Positions 17,010 to 26,530 are shown, counted from the stretch's first letter. The stretch is DNA of 64,000 bases from Streptomyces dysideae (GCF_001514305.1 NZ_KQ949080.1:17057-81056), one strand, 5' to 3'. The notes: generated from the letters alone by a model not told the origin. A program made the numbers and translations.

Positions 17010-17045
17010 GTGGCCGGTCCTGCCCGGAGGCACCGGACCGGCCAC
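17010..17045 (-). terminator. Terminator hairpin after TAXI binding-protein gene
   Basis: An 11-bp perfect stem (17010-17020 with 17035-17045) and a 14-base loop lie 17 bases past the stop codon of the minus-strand TAXI gene. Confidence 0.78.
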
Positions 17046-17062
17046 CTTCTGCTGCGCCAGGC

Positions 17063-18064
17063 TCAGGACTTCTGGGCCAGGGCCTTCAGCGCCTTCTCCG
17101 CGCCCGGGTTCAGCGGGACGGGGGTGACGCCCTCGGCGAGGCCGAGTTCGATCTCGGCCGCGGCCGCGTTCACCTTCTCCAGGTCGCTCTTCTTCTCGTA
17201 GACGAGGTTGACGATCCCGGCGGCGAGATCCGGGTCGAAGCCCTTCTTCACCAGCAGCACGTTGGGTACCACGATCGTGGGCACGTCCTTGGACTGGTTG
17301 TATACGGACTTGGGGATGGAGCCCGACTGGTAGACGTCGCCGTACTCCTCGTTGAGAGCGGGCAGCTGCGGTGTCACGTCCAGGAAGCGGACCTCTTTCT
17401 TGAGGCTGGTGGTGAGGTCCGTGATGCCGCCGCTGGGCAGTCCGCCGGACCAGAACAGCGCGTCGATCGTGCCGTCCTTCATGGCGTCCACGGTCTCCGG
17501 GAGACCGAGACGGTCGGCGGAGATGTCCTTGGCGGGGTCCAGCCCCGCGGCCTTCAGCAGCCGGTTGGCGATCACTTCCGTGCCGGAACCGGGGGCACCG
17601 GTGGAGACCCGCTTGCCCTTCATGTCCTCCAGGGAGTCGATGCCCGCGTCGGACCGGACCAGCACCTGGGTGTAGTTCGGGTACAGCCGGGTCAGCGCCT
17701 CGATGTCCTGGGGGGAGGAGAACGACTCCTTGCCCTCGACTGCGTCGCCGGCGGTGTCCAGCAGGGAGAAGGCGAGGTCGTAGGTGCCGGCCCCGAGGCC
17801 CTGGATGTTCTGCACGGATGCGCCGGTGGTGGTGGCGGTGGCCCGGTAGCCGGCGAGGTTGTCGGAGATCAGCTCCGCGAGTCCGCCGCCGATCTGGTAG
17901 TAGACGCCGGTGGTGGCCCCGGTCGCGATGGTGAGCCGGCCTCCCTTCCCACCGCTGTCGGCGGCCGTGTTCTCCGTCTGCTTCCCGCCACCGCAGGCGG
18001 TGGCGAGGAGCCCTATGGCGAGAGCGGCGGTGGCGAGGCGCAGGGTGCGCATCTGGTGCTTCAT
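17063..18064 (-). CDS. TAXI-family TRAP transporter solute-binding lipoprotein
   Basis: A 333-residue lipoprotein: MKHQMRTLRLATAALAIGLL then lipobox ATAC, and the mature TAXI fold beginning LTIATGATTGVYYQIGGGLA. GTYDLAFSLLDTAGDA, KRVSTGAPGSGTEVIA and IDALFWSGGLPSGGI are characteristic TAXI blocks. The start at 18064 has an ideal AAGGAG 7 bases upstream. It delivers an unknown carboxylate-like substrate to the fused permease encoded upstream on the same strand, but the two genes are separated by 287 bp of IS605-like remnant instead of being adjacent. Confidence 0.93.
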   Translation of the reverse strand: MKHQMRTLRLATAALAIGLLATACGGGKQTENTAADSGGKGGRLTIATGATTGVYYQIGGGLAELISDNLAGYRATATTTGASVQNIQGLGAGTYDLAFSLLDTAGDAVEGKESFSSPQDIEALTRLYPNYTQVLVRSDAGIDSLEDMKGKRVSTGAPGSGTEVIANRLLKAAGLDPAKDISADRLGLPETVDAMKDGTIDALFWSGGLPSGGITDLTTSLKKEVRFLDVTPQLPALNEEYGDVYQSGSIPKSVYNQSKDVPTIVVPNVLLVKKGFDPDLAAGIVNLVYEKKSDLEKVNAAAAEIELGLAEGVTPVPLNPGAEKALKALAQKS

Positions 18065-18067
18065 CAA

Positions 18068-18355
18068 AACTCCTTGCATGGAAACCCCGGTCTTCAAGCC
18101 GGGAGGAACCGGATCCGAACATCGCCGGACACGGAGCGTCCGGGGGTGCACTACGCTGTGTCGCGCCTGGCGGTGACAACCAAGTCGCCGGGTTACCGCC
18201 GGGCTGGCGGGAAGTCAGGTCTGTGGAGCTTGTGCAAGACCGTGGGCGGTACACCGTCCCTTCGCTGGTAACCCCAGGCGGCAGCGGGCTGCGAACCAGA
18301 AAGCCCGACCCGTGAGGGAAGGAATCTCCGTCGTTCACGGCGGGGAGGAGGTCAA
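18068..18355 (+). mobile_element. IS200/IS605-type palindromic remnant with omegaRNA-like right end
   Basis: Non-coding insert between the TRAP permease and binding-protein genes. Near its left side is a hairpin (18086-18103, CCCGG/CCGGG arms). The right end has a 9-bp stem that needs G-U pairs (18325-18333 with 18338-18346, loop TTCA) and closes with GTCAA at 18351-18355. This is the arrangement of TnpB-associated right ends, where the guide begins immediately after the terminal TCAA. No tnpB or tnpA gene is present. Identification is from architecture and remembered family pattern. Confidence 0.6.
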
Positions 18356-20478
18356 GAGGGGAGCTGCCCTTCTGCTGTCCCGTCCGTGATGGTTTGCGCC
18401 TCTCGGTTCCCACCGGCGGCGGGAACCGAGAAGGTGGGCTGCCTGCGGCGCACGAGGTGCACGCCGAGGGCGAGTGCGAGAGCCGCGAGACCGGCGGTGA
18501 TCGCTACGGGTTCGAGGTACAGGAGGCACAGGGCGGCGGCCGCGCACAGGGCCCGCTCCACCGGGCCTGCCGGGCCGAGGAGCCGGCCTCCGGTGGCGGC
18601 GGCCAGCGCGGCCACGGCGAGAGCGGAGACCGCGGTGGTCCACAGGACGCCCCACAGGCCGCCCGTGCCGAGCAGATGAGCGCCGTTGTCGGTGAGCACG
18701 AAGGCGAACGGCACCAGGAACGCGGGCAGCGAGTACTTCCAGGTCGCCACCATCGTGCGCATCGGGTTGCCCCCGGTGATGGCGGCGGAGGCGGCCGCCG
18801 CCATGGCCGTCGGCGGGCTCACCTCGGAGAGCACGGCGTAGTAGAAGATGAACATGTACGCCTCATGGGTGGCGACCCCCAGCGAGAGCAGGGCGGGCGC
18901 GATGATCACCGCGGCGATGATGAACGAGGCGGTGACCGGGACCGCGAGCCCGAGGATCGACACCGCCACCGCGGCGAAGAGCACGGTCAGGACCAGCGTC
19001 ACGGTCGGGTGGTCACCGAAGACCCCGGCCGCGTCGACGATGACCGAGGCCAGGTTCAGGCCGAGGCCGGTCTGGGTGACGACGGCGACGATCATGCCCG
19101 CGGCGGCACACGTGGCGACGACCGGGAGGACCGACTTGCTGCCCTCGGCGAGGGCTTGGTACAGCCGTCGCGGCGTCATCCGGTGCTTCGGGTCGAGGAA
19201 CGACAGCAGGAACTGCAGGGCCGTCGCGTAGACCACCGCCCGGAACGGGGGCAGTCCCATCGCCATGAAGCCGACGATCATGAAGAGGGAGAGGAAGTGG
19301 TAGCCGAACCGGCCGAGCAGCCGCAGTGCCGAGGTGGGCTCGTCGTCCACCACGGGCTGCGTGTGGTGTTTGCGGGCGTCGATCTCCACCGCGAGGAGGA
19401 TGCCCAGGTAGTACAGGAGGGTGGGCACCAGCGCGTACAGCAGGACGGTGAGGTAACTCTCCCTCAGGTACTCGGCGATGATGAACGCGGCGGCGCCCAG
19501 CGTCGGCGGGGAGAGGATCGCGCCGATCCCGGCGGCGGCGAGCACTCCGCCACCCTGTTCCTTGCCGTAGCCGGCCCGGCGCAGGACGGGCCAGGCGACC
19601 GAGCCCAGGCTGACCGCGGTCGCGGTGCCGGAACCGGAGACCGTGCCGAGCAGGAAGCCGGCGGCGGTCACCGTGCGTCCGGGCGCGCTGCGGGAGCCGC
19701 GGAAGGCCGCGAACGACAGGTCGATGAAGAACTTGCCCGCACCGGAGATGTCGAGGACGGCGCCGAAGATCGTGAACAGGATGATGTAGGTGCCGGCCAC
19801 GTTCAGCGGCACGCCGTAGACCCCGTCGGTGCCCATGAAGTAGTGGGCCGCGATCGCGTTGATGTCGAAGCCGCCGTGCGCCAGCGACCACTCGTACGGC
19901 AGCAGCCCGCCGTAGTACGCGTACACCAGGAAGCTCGCGCAGAAGGCCGGCAGGACCCATCCGGTGGTGCGCCGGCACGCCTCCAGGACCAGCACGATCA
20001 CGGCGAGGCCCGCCGCCGTGTCCAGCGAGGTGGGCAGCTGGCGCCGCTCGATGAAGGCGTCGAACTCCAGCAGCGGATACAGGCACACGGCGAGTGCCGC
20101 TGCGGCCAGCAGCCAGTCGAGCCACCCCGGGTTGTCGTGGCGGACGGTCGCCTTGTCCGGCGCCCCGCCGACGGCCGCGGTGCGGTCACCACGCCGCCAG
20201 GGCAGCAGCACCGCCGGTACCCGCACCGTCCCGCGGTGTGTCAGGAAGATCAGCGGGAGGGTCCCCGCCAGGAAGAGGGTCAGGTAGTACTGGGTGCCCT
20301 TGGCCACCGGGAAGAAGATCGCGTAGAGCACGAACACCGAGAGGGCGGCGCACACCACGGACACGGCCGCGGAGACTCGCGGGGAGAGTTTGCGGGCGGG
20401 CCGCTCCTGCTCGAACTCGGCCACGAGTTCCTCGGCTGATCGCAGCCTCGGCTCGGACGGCGCCGTTGCCATGCTCAT
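18352..20478 (-). CDS. TRAP transporter fused permease (4TM-12TM, TAXI type)
   Basis: A 708-residue membrane protein joining the small (DctQ-like) and large (DctM-like) TRAP subunits, as is usual with TAXI binding proteins. The hydrophobic N-terminal third is followed by the DctM core with TVSGSGTATAVSLGSVAWP, GAILSPPTLGAAAFIIAEYL and SEVSPPTAMAAAASAAITGGNP. The start at 20478 has AGGAG 10 bases upstream. The TGA stop lies within the last bases of the IS605-like remnant, so the C-terminal tail may be altered. It works with the binding protein at 17063-18064. Confidence 0.94.
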   Translation of the reverse strand: MSMATAPSEPRLRSAEELVAEFEQERPARKLSPRVSAAVSVVCAALSVFVLYAIFFPVAKGTQYYLTLFLAGTLPLIFLTHRGTVRVPAVLLPWRRGDRTAAVGGAPDKATVRHDNPGWLDWLLAAAALAVCLYPLLEFDAFIERRQLPTSLDTAAGLAVIVLVLEACRRTTGWVLPAFCASFLVYAYYGGLLPYEWSLAHGGFDINAIAAHYFMGTDGVYGVPLNVAGTYIILFTIFGAVLDISGAGKFFIDLSFAAFRGSRSAPGRTVTAAGFLLGTVSGSGTATAVSLGSVAWPVLRRAGYGKEQGGGVLAAAGIGAILSPPTLGAAAFIIAEYLRESYLTVLLYALVPTLLYYLGILLAVEIDARKHHTQPVVDDEPTSALRLLGRFGYHFLSLFMIVGFMAMGLPPFRAVVYATALQFLLSFLDPKHRMTPRRLYQALAEGSKSVLPVVATCAAAGMIVAVVTQTGLGLNLASVIVDAAGVFGDHPTVTLVLTVLFAAVAVSILGLAVPVTASFIIAAVIIAPALLSLGVATHEAYMFIFYYAVLSEVSPPTAMAAAASAAITGGNPMRTMVATWKYSLPAFLVPFAFVLTDNGAHLLGTGGLWGVLWTTAVSALAVAALAAATGGRLLGPAGPVERALCAAAALCLLYLEPVAITAGLAALALALGVHLVRRRQPTFSVPAAGGNREAQTITDGTAEGQLPS

Positions 20479-20696
20479 CGCGGCATCTCCTGGGACTAGG
20501 TGGTTCGTGTTGCCCCAGACCGTGGCAGCTGTTTACAAGCGGGCAACAGGGAACGCCCACGGACTTAACGTAGGTTTAGGGTTCAGTGACGGCCGTCACT
20601 TCTACGCTCGTCGCAACGGCTGTGACCTGTGCGCTCCCTCGGCCCCCCTGCCGCCGGGCCCCAGGGTCCGCCGGATTTCACCAACCGGGAGGCCGT

Positions 20697-21413
20697 GTGC
20701 GGATACTTCTCGTCGAGGACGACAACCGGGTCGCCGACGCTCTCACCGGTGCCCTGCGACGCCACGGGTACGAGGTGCGGCGTGCCGCCAACGCGGCCGA
20801 CGCCCTGGCCGCACCCGCGGTCGATCTCGTGCTGCTCGATCTGGGCCTGCCCGACCGGGACGGCATCGAGGTGTGCCGGGAACTGCGCGCCCGCGGTGGG
20901 GTCCCGGTGATCGCGGTGACCGCGAGGGGAGACGAGCCCGACCGGGTGCGGGGTCTGCGCAGCGGCGCCGACGACTACGTGGTGAAACCCTTCGGCACCG
21001 CGGAGCTGCTGGCCCGTATCGAGGCGGTGCTCCGGCGCAGCGTCAGCCAGCGCGGCCATGAGGACCGGCTTGTCGCCGTCGACGGCCTGCGGGTCGACCT
21101 CGGGCAGCGCACGGTCACCGTGCACGGGCGGAGCGTCTCCCTGGCCCGCAAGGAGTTCGAGATTCTCGCCCTGCTGGCCCGCGCGGGCGGTGCCGCGGTG
21201 CCCCGTGACCGGATCGTGGTGGAGGTGTGGCAGACGACGTACGACGGTATGTCACGCACCCTCGACGTCCATGTGGCCACGCTGCGCGGCAAGCTGGGGC
21301 GGGCGGGGAGCCTGGTGCAGACCGTGCGCGGCTTCGGATACCGGCTCTCCGCCGGTCCGGGGGCGGCCGGTGGCGGGGCGGAGGCCGGCGGTCCGGCGGC
21401 GGCCGGCGAGTGA
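20697..21413 (+). CDS. OmpR/PhoB-type response regulator
   Basis: A 238-residue regulator: receiver domain with VEDD near the N-terminus, phospho-acceptor Asp at about residue 48 (LLDLGLPD) and conserved Lys in VVKPFG, then a winged-helix DNA-binding domain ending in GRAGSLVQTVRGFGYRL. The GTG at 20697 follows GGGAGG and starts right at the domain; the longer frame upstream is not supported. It is followed 9 bases later by its histidine kinase, and is divergent from the TRAP permease, which it probably controls. Confidence 0.94.
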   Translation: MRILLVEDDNRVADALTGALRRHGYEVRRAANAADALAAPAVDLVLLDLGLPDRDGIEVCRELRARGGVPVIAVTARGDEPDRVRGLRSGADDYVVKPFGTAELLARIEAVLRRSVSQRGHEDRLVAVDGLRVDLGQRTVTVHGRSVSLARKEFEILALLARAGGAAVPRDRIVVEVWQTTYDGMSRTLDVHVATLRGKLGRAGSLVQTVRGFGYRLSAGPGAAGGGAEAGGPAAAGE

Positions 21414-21422
21414 GGACGCCGG

Positions 21423-22829
21423 ATGCGCCGCCGACTCCTCGTCATCGTCTTCGTCCTGGTCGCCGGTCTGATCGTCGCACTCAGCCTGCCCCTGGTGCGG
21501 GCCACCGCGGAGCGTACGGTCCAGAGCTCGTTCATCGGCCGGGTCGAGGACGGCGCCTGGTTCGCGGACATGGCCGCCACCGCCCTGGAGTCGGGGCGGA
21601 CCGGCCGGCTGGAGGCCGCCGCCGACCGCTACGCGGACCTCTACGACTCACGCGTCGCGGTGGTCGACGCCGACAGCGAGACCGTGGTCGCCTCACGTCC
21701 CGTCGACCTGGAGGAGCCGCAGGTGCGAGCGGCGCTGCTGCTCGCCCTCGCCGACCGGCCTCCCGAGCAGCCCAGCGTGTGGTGGCCGTGGGACGACCGG
21801 CCCTTCGTGCTGGCCGAGCCGGTCCGGCGCGACGGCCGTGTGCTGGGTGCCGTGCTGATCGTCTCCCCCACCGACCGGGCGCGTTCCGAGGTGGGTGACC
21901 ATCTGACGCTGGTGATACTGGGCAGCCTCGCGGCACTCGTCCTGGTGGTGATCGCGGTCGCGGCGCCGGTGGTCCGCTGGGTGCTCCGTCCTGTCCACGA
22001 CCTGGACCGCGCCACCCATGAGGTCGCCCTCGGGCGCCTGAAGACCCGTGTGTCGGAGCGGGCGGGCGCCCCCGAACTGCGCCGCCTCGCCAACCACTTC
22101 AACGTGATGGCGGACAGTACGCACGCCGCCCAGGAGCAGCAGCGGGCGTTCGTGGCGCAGGCGTCCCACCAACTGCGCAATCCACTGACCGCGCTCCGGC
22201 TGCGGGTGGAGAACCTCGAGGAGTTCGTGAACGACCCGCGCGGTCTGAACGAACTGCACTTCGCTGTGGAGGAGGCCGACCGGTTCGGCGAGATGCTCGA
22301 CGGGCTGCTGCGACTGGCCAGGGCGGAGGCGTCCGAGGCGGAACGCGCACAGGTCGACGTCTCAGCCGTGGTGAGGCGCCGGGTCGATGCCTGGCGGGCG
22401 GCCTTCACCAGCGCGGGCGTCCCGCTCAGCACGACGATTCCCGACGGGGTGAGCGCGCTGTCCCTGCCCGACTGCCTCGACCACGCACTCGACACCCTGC
22501 TCGACAACGCGCTCAAGTTCGGCGACGAGGCACCGGTCGACGTCTCCGTGCACCGCCCCCCGGCCGGGGGAGCGCTGGAGATGGTCGAGGTGACGGTACG
22601 GGATGCCGGCCCCGGCCTGACCGAGGAGGAGCTGTCCCAGGCGGGCGGGAGGTTCTGGCGCAGCACACGTCACCAGAACGTCCGCGGCACGGGGCTCGGC
22701 CTCGCGCTCACCCGCATGGTGGTGGAGGCGGGCGGCGGCGAGCTGCTCCTGGCAGCCGCGCGGCCACACGGACTCTCCGCCACCGTACGGCTGCCCGCCG
22801 CTCCCGCACTCCCCGGCGACCCGGTGTGA
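21423..22829 (+). CDS. Sensor histidine kinase
   Basis: A 468-residue membrane kinase. TM1 is at about residues 5-24 and TM2 at about 161-186, enclosing a 135-residue extracytoplasmic domain. A HAMP linker follows, then the H box with His249 in ASHQLRNPLTALR, and the N (DNALKFG), G1 (VRDAGPGL) and G2 (GTGLGLAL) boxes. It forms an operon with the response regulator. Lying between two TAXI proteins, it may sense the transporter substrate directly or through the second binding protein. Confidence 0.94.
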   Translation: MRRRLLVIVFVLVAGLIVALSLPLVRATAERTVQSSFIGRVEDGAWFADMAATALESGRTGRLEAAADRYADLYDSRVAVVDADSETVVASRPVDLEEPQVRAALLLALADRPPEQPSVWWPWDDRPFVLAEPVRRDGRVLGAVLIVSPTDRARSEVGDHLTLVILGSLAALVLVVIAVAAPVVRWVLRPVHDLDRATHEVALGRLKTRVSERAGAPELRRLANHFNVMADSTHAAQEQQRAFVAQASHQLRNPLTALRLRVENLEEFVNDPRGLNELHFAVEEADRFGEMLDGLLRLARAEASEAERAQVDVSAVVRRRVDAWRAAFTSAGVPLSTTIPDGVSALSLPDCLDHALDTLLDNALKFGDEAPVDVSVHRPPAGGALEMVEVTVRDAGPGLTEEELSQAGGRFWRSTRHQNVRGTGLGLALTRMVVEAGGGELLLAAARPHGLSATVRLPAAPALPGDPV

Positions 22830-22859
22830 CGGGAGCCGGTGACGGATCCTGTTTCCGAG

Positions 22860-23816
22860 TCAGGGATGTGACTCGCGGTACCACCGGGCGGCGCCGGGGT
22901 GCAGCTCCAGCGGGTGGGTGGCGATCGCCGTACGCCGGTCGAGGCGACGGGCCTCCGGGTGCGCCCTGATGAGCTGTGACTGCCCCTCGAACAGCAGCCG
23001 CGTCAGCCAGTACGCCTCCGAGTCCGGCATGTTCCGCCGTACGACCAGGAAGTTCGGCACGCTCACCGTGGTCACCGCGCTCTGCGCCCCGTAGACGACG
23101 GCGGGCACGGTGGTCTCGGTGTAGAGCTCGCCGTAGGAGCGGGTGAGCTCCCCGACCACGTCACCGAGGTCGACGAGGCGGATCGTGGTGGTCCGGCGGA
23201 GTTCGGTGATCGCCCCGGTCGGCAGGCCGCCGCTCCAGAAGAAGGCGTCGATCCGCCCCTCGGCCAGGGCGGTCGCCGACTCGCGCACATCCAGCCGCAG
23301 CGAGGTCAGGTCACCGTCGGGGGAGAGCCCGGCGACCTTCAGGATGCGCTCGGCGATCAGCGCCGTGCCGGAGCCCTCGGACCCCACGGAGACCCGGAGC
23401 CCGCGCAGCGCCTTGGTACTGCGCACCGGGCTGTCCGCGCGGACCACCAGCTGCACGTAGTTGTCGTAGAGCGCGGCGAGCGCCACCACGGGCAGCTTCC
23501 GGGAGAAGGGCGCGCTCCCGGCGACGGCGTCGGCGGCGGAATCGGCGAGGGTGAAGCCGATCTGCGCCTGGCGGGCGTCCACCCGGCGCAGGTTGTCCAC
23601 GCTGCCCCCCGTGTGCAGGACCCGCGCAGAGGCGTCGGGCAGTCGGCGCTCGACGACGTCGGCATAGCCGGCCCCGTAGTCCGCGTAGACACCGCCCCGG
23701 TTGCCGGTGGCCACCTTGATCTCGCCGGACGGGCGGGGCGGAGCGTCGCTTCCGCCGCATCCCGCGAGCAGCAGTGCCGTGGCGAGAGCGGTGGCGAACA
23801 CGCGTGCCAGCCGCAT
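22860..23816 (-). CDS. Second TAXI-family binding lipoprotein
   Basis: A 318-residue lipoprotein with signal MRLARVFATALATALLLAGC (lipobox LAGC) and TAXI blocks EIKVATGNRGGVYADYGAGYADV, GLRVSVGSEGSGTALIAERIL and IDAFFWSGGLPTGAITEL. It is clearly paralogous to the gene at 17063-18064. It has no permease of its own and lies convergent to the histidine kinase gene. A role as an accessory sensor protein for the two-component system is an attractive inference. The start at 23816 has GGAGG upstream. Confidence 0.92.
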   Translation of the reverse strand: MRLARVFATALATALLLAGCGGSDAPPRPSGEIKVATGNRGGVYADYGAGYADVVERRLPDASARVLHTGGSVDNLRRVDARQAQIGFTLADSAADAVAGSAPFSRKLPVVALAALYDNYVQLVVRADSPVRSTKALRGLRVSVGSEGSGTALIAERILKVAGLSPDGDLTSLRLDVRESATALAEGRIDAFFWSGGLPTGAITELRRTTTIRLVDLGDVVGELTRSYGELYTETTVPAVVYGAQSAVTTVSVPNFLVVRRNMPDSEAYWLTRLLFEGQSQLIRAHPEARRLDRRTAIATHPLELHPGAARWYRESHP

Positions 23817-23994
23817 GCGATCCTCCCTCGACCTGCCGAGCCGTGCACGGGACGTCCGGCCCCGGGCGATGTGGGACACGCACCTGCGGTCCGAACTCGA
23901 TCAGCCTAACCGCCTGCGCAGACGTCGCTCGCGCACAGGCGGTCACCAGCCCGGACCGAGCGGCCTCCCGTCGTCCCGGCCGTCCGGGCGGGCG

Positions 23995-24468
23995 TCACCA
24001 ATGCCACGATGTCCCGGCAGAGCACTCGGGAGAGGACGGCGTCGTGGAACTGGGGGGTGTGGAGGAACGTGGGGCCGTGGACCGGTGCCGCGCCGGTCGG
24101 CCCGTCTTCGCCGGGCGAGGCCGGATTTCCGTACTCGGTTGAGTACTTCCACGGATTCCTCCACGGCCGCCCCGTGCGAGGCTCCCCGCAGCCGCCGTTT
24201 CGGCAGCTGGAAGTACGGCAGCACGGTCTGCTGCGTCGCCGACGCTCCGCGGGCGACGCCACCCACGCTTCGCCAGCGCGTGCAGCCGCGCGAACATCCC
24301 GTCCGTGCCGAAGCACGCGTCCAGCTTCGCCGGAAGGGCGTCGTACGGCAGTGACTCGGCCGCCTCGATCCGGGCGAGGTGCGACTTGCTGTAGTTCAGC
24401 ACGTCCGACAGCCGCCGCAGTGACATGCCGGCCTTCTCACGGTGGCGTCGGACCTCGGCGCCGAACAT
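23995..24468 (-). pseudogene. HTH (XRE) regulator, C-terminally degraded
   Basis: The first 70 or so residues are a clean XRE helix-turn-helix: MFGAEVRRHREKAGMSLRRLSDVLNYSKSHLARIE followed by a helical linker to about FARLHALAKR. After that the frame becomes Arg/Pro/Thr-rich and no DUF5753-type effector domain can be followed; pieces appear in other frames. A frameshift shortly after the HTH is the simplest explanation. The start at 24468 has GAGGAGG upstream. A truncated but functional DNA-binding protein cannot be excluded. Confidence 0.6.
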
Positions 24469-24583
24469 CGGTCCATCCCTCCTCGTCCCGCACTGGGGCC
24501 GGGACCACAGTTCTCTGTCGAGCACACACGTCACAACGCGACCATGTGTGCACCCAGAGTAATTGAAGTGAGGGAGGCCCCAC

Positions 24584-24799
24584 TTGCCTTCGTACGACGC
24601 CCCCGAAGCGGTCCGTCCCCGGATGACGATCCGCGTCTACCGGGTGTTCGCGGGAGACAGTTCCGTCACGGAGGAGCTGGGGACCATGAGCGTGATGGCG
24701 GACGACCGGCTGCCGCCCCTGATGTCCGGTCAGTTCCCGCCCTGTCGTTGCCCGCTGCACCGCGAGGGCACGGATCAGTCCTCCCAGCGTCGCCGGTAG
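24584..24799 (+). CDS. Small hypothetical protein next to HTH regulator
   Basis: About 71 codons from a TTG start at 24584, or 58 from the ATG at 24623. The central part MTIRVYRVFAGDSSVTEELG and the end PPLMSGQFPPCRCPLHREG look like a real short protein, with two cysteines in a CRC motif. Similar small proteins accompany HTH regulators in Streptomyces, as remembered. Function unknown. Confidence 0.55.
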   Translation: MPSYDAPEAVRPRMTIRVYRVFAGDSSVTEELGTMSVMADDRLPPLMSGQFPPCRCPLHREGTDQSSQRRR

Positions 24800-24988
24800 C
24801 GCGGAGGACGACGTGGCGGCTCGGCGAACAGCACCGGCCCGCTGAACTCCGCCACGGCCAGGACGCCGCCCGTGCCTGGCAGTACACGTGGTCCGGCTCT
24901 ACCACCAGGGCAGCGTGTACGAGGCCACGCCGCACCCCCTTCCGGCCCGCATTTACGCAGGCCAAATGGGTGCGGCGGCACCCGCCCC

Positions 24989-26518
24989 TCAGATGTCCCG
25001 AAAGATCTCGATCTGCGCCCCCACGGAGTTCAGCCGCTCGGCGAGGTCCTCGTAACCGCGGTTGATGACATAGACGTTGCGCAGTACGGACGTCCCCTCG
25101 GCCGCCATCATCGCCAGCAGCACCACCACCGCGGGCCGCAGCGCGGGCGGGCACATCATCTCGGCGGCGCGCCAGCGGGTCGGGCCCTCGACCAGTACGC
25201 GGTGCGGGTCGAGGAGTTGGAGGCGGCCGCCGAGGCGGTTCAGGTCGGTCAGGTAGATCGCGCGGTTGTCGTAGACCCAGTCGTGGATCAGCGTCTTGCC
25301 CTGCGCGGACGCCGCGATGGCCGCGAAGAACGGGACGTTGTCGATGTTCAGGCCCGGGAACGGCATCGGGTGGATCTTGTCGATCGGCGCCTCCAGCTTG
25401 GAGGGACGGGCCGTCAGGTCGACCAGGCGGGTACGGCCGTTGTCCGCGAAGTACTCCGGCGTACGGTCGTGATCGAGGCCCATCTCCTCCAGTACCGCCA
25501 GCTCGATCTCGAGGAACTCGATCGGCACCCGGCGCACGGTGAGCTCGGACTCGGTGACCACCGCGGCGGCCAGCAGGCTCATCGCCTCGACCGGGTCCTC
25601 GGACGGGGAGTAGTCGACGTCGACGTCGATGGTGGGCACGCCGTGCACGGTGAGCGTGGTGGTGCCGATGCCCTCGACCCGGACGCCGAGCGTCTCCAGG
25701 AAGAAGCACAGGTCCTGGACCATGTAGTTGGAGGACGCGTTGCGGATGACGGTGACGCCGTCGTGCCGGGCGGCGGCCAGCAGCGCGTTCTCGGTGACCG
25801 TGTCCCCGCGCTCGGTCAGCACGATCGGGCGGCCCGGGGAGACCGCCCGGTCCACCTGGGCGTGGTACAGCCCCTCGGTCGCGGCGATGTCCAGCCCGAA
25901 GCGGCGCAGCGTGATCATGTGCGGCTCGATGGTCCGGGTACCGAGGTCGCAACCACCGGCGTACGGCAGCGTGAAGTGGTCCATACGGTGCAGCAGCGGG
26001 CCGAGGAACATGATGATGGACCGCGTACGGCGGGCGGCGTCGGCGTCGATGGCGCCCATGTCCAGCTCGGCCGGCGGCACGATCTCGAGGTCGACCCCGT
26101 CGTTGATCCACCGCGTCCGCACACCGATCGAGCCGAGCACCTCCAGCAGGCGGTACACCTCCTCGATGCGGGCGACCCGGCGCAGTACCGTGCGCCCCTG
26201 GTTGAGCAGCGAGGCGCACAGCAGGGCAACGCAGGCGTTCTTGCTGGTCTTGACGTCGATGGCGCCGGACAACCGACGTCCGCCGACGACCCGCAGATGC
26301 ATCGGGCCGGCGTAACCCAGGGACACGATCTCGCTGTCCAGGGCTTCACCGATTCGGGCGATCATCTCAAGGCTGATGTTCTGGTTGCCGCGCTCGATGC
26401 GGTTGACGGCGCTCTGACTGGTGCCGAGCGCCTCGGCGAGCTGTGCCTGTGTCCAGCCGCGGTGCTGCCGGGCGTCACGGATGAGCTTGCCGATGCGTAC
26501 GAGGTAGTCGTCTGCCAT
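24989..26518 (-). CDS. HTH-fused UDP-N-acetylglucosamine 1-carboxyvinyltransferase (MurA-like)
   Basis: A 509-residue fusion. Residues about 5-65 form an XRE helix-turn-helix (GWTQAQLAEALGTSQSAVNRIE), and the rest is a full EPT/MurA fold. MurA adds enolpyruvate to UDP-GlcNAc, the first committed step of peptidoglycan synthesis. The K-N pair (K93, N94) and the active-site loop GGCDLGTR with Cys190 are kept, so catalysis is plausible. The ATG at 26518 lies just below a perfect operator-like palindrome. The enzyme may regulate its own gene; this is inference. Confidence 0.92.
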   Translation of the reverse strand: MADDYLVRIGKLIRDARQHRGWTQAQLAEALGTSQSAVNRIERGNQNISLEMIARIGEALDSEIVSLGYAGPMHLRVVGGRRLSGAIDVKTSKNACVALLCASLLNQGRTVLRRVARIEEVYRLLEVLGSIGVRTRWINDGVDLEIVPPAELDMGAIDADAARRTRSIIMFLGPLLHRMDHFTLPYAGGCDLGTRTIEPHMITLRRFGLDIAATEGLYHAQVDRAVSPGRPIVLTERGDTVTENALLAAARHDGVTVIRNASSNYMVQDLCFFLETLGVRVEGIGTTTLTVHGVPTIDVDVDYSPSEDPVEAMSLLAAAVVTESELTVRRVPIEFLEIELAVLEEMGLDHDRTPEYFADNGRTRLVDLTARPSKLEAPIDKIHPMPFPGLNIDNVPFFAAIAASAQGKTLIHDWVYDNRAIYLTDLNRLGGRLQLLDPHRVLVEGPTRWRAAEMMCPPALRPAVVVLLAMMAAEGTSVLRNVYVINRGYEDLAERLNSVGAQIEIFRDI

Positions 26519-26530
26519 GGGGTTGAGGCT

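Noticed and set aside
24775..24981. A 68-codon minus-strand frame between the small hypothetical gene and HTH-MurA
   Set aside because: No good ribosome site and Arg/Gly/Pro-rich composition; the last 30 codons look slightly protein-like, but not enough to call.
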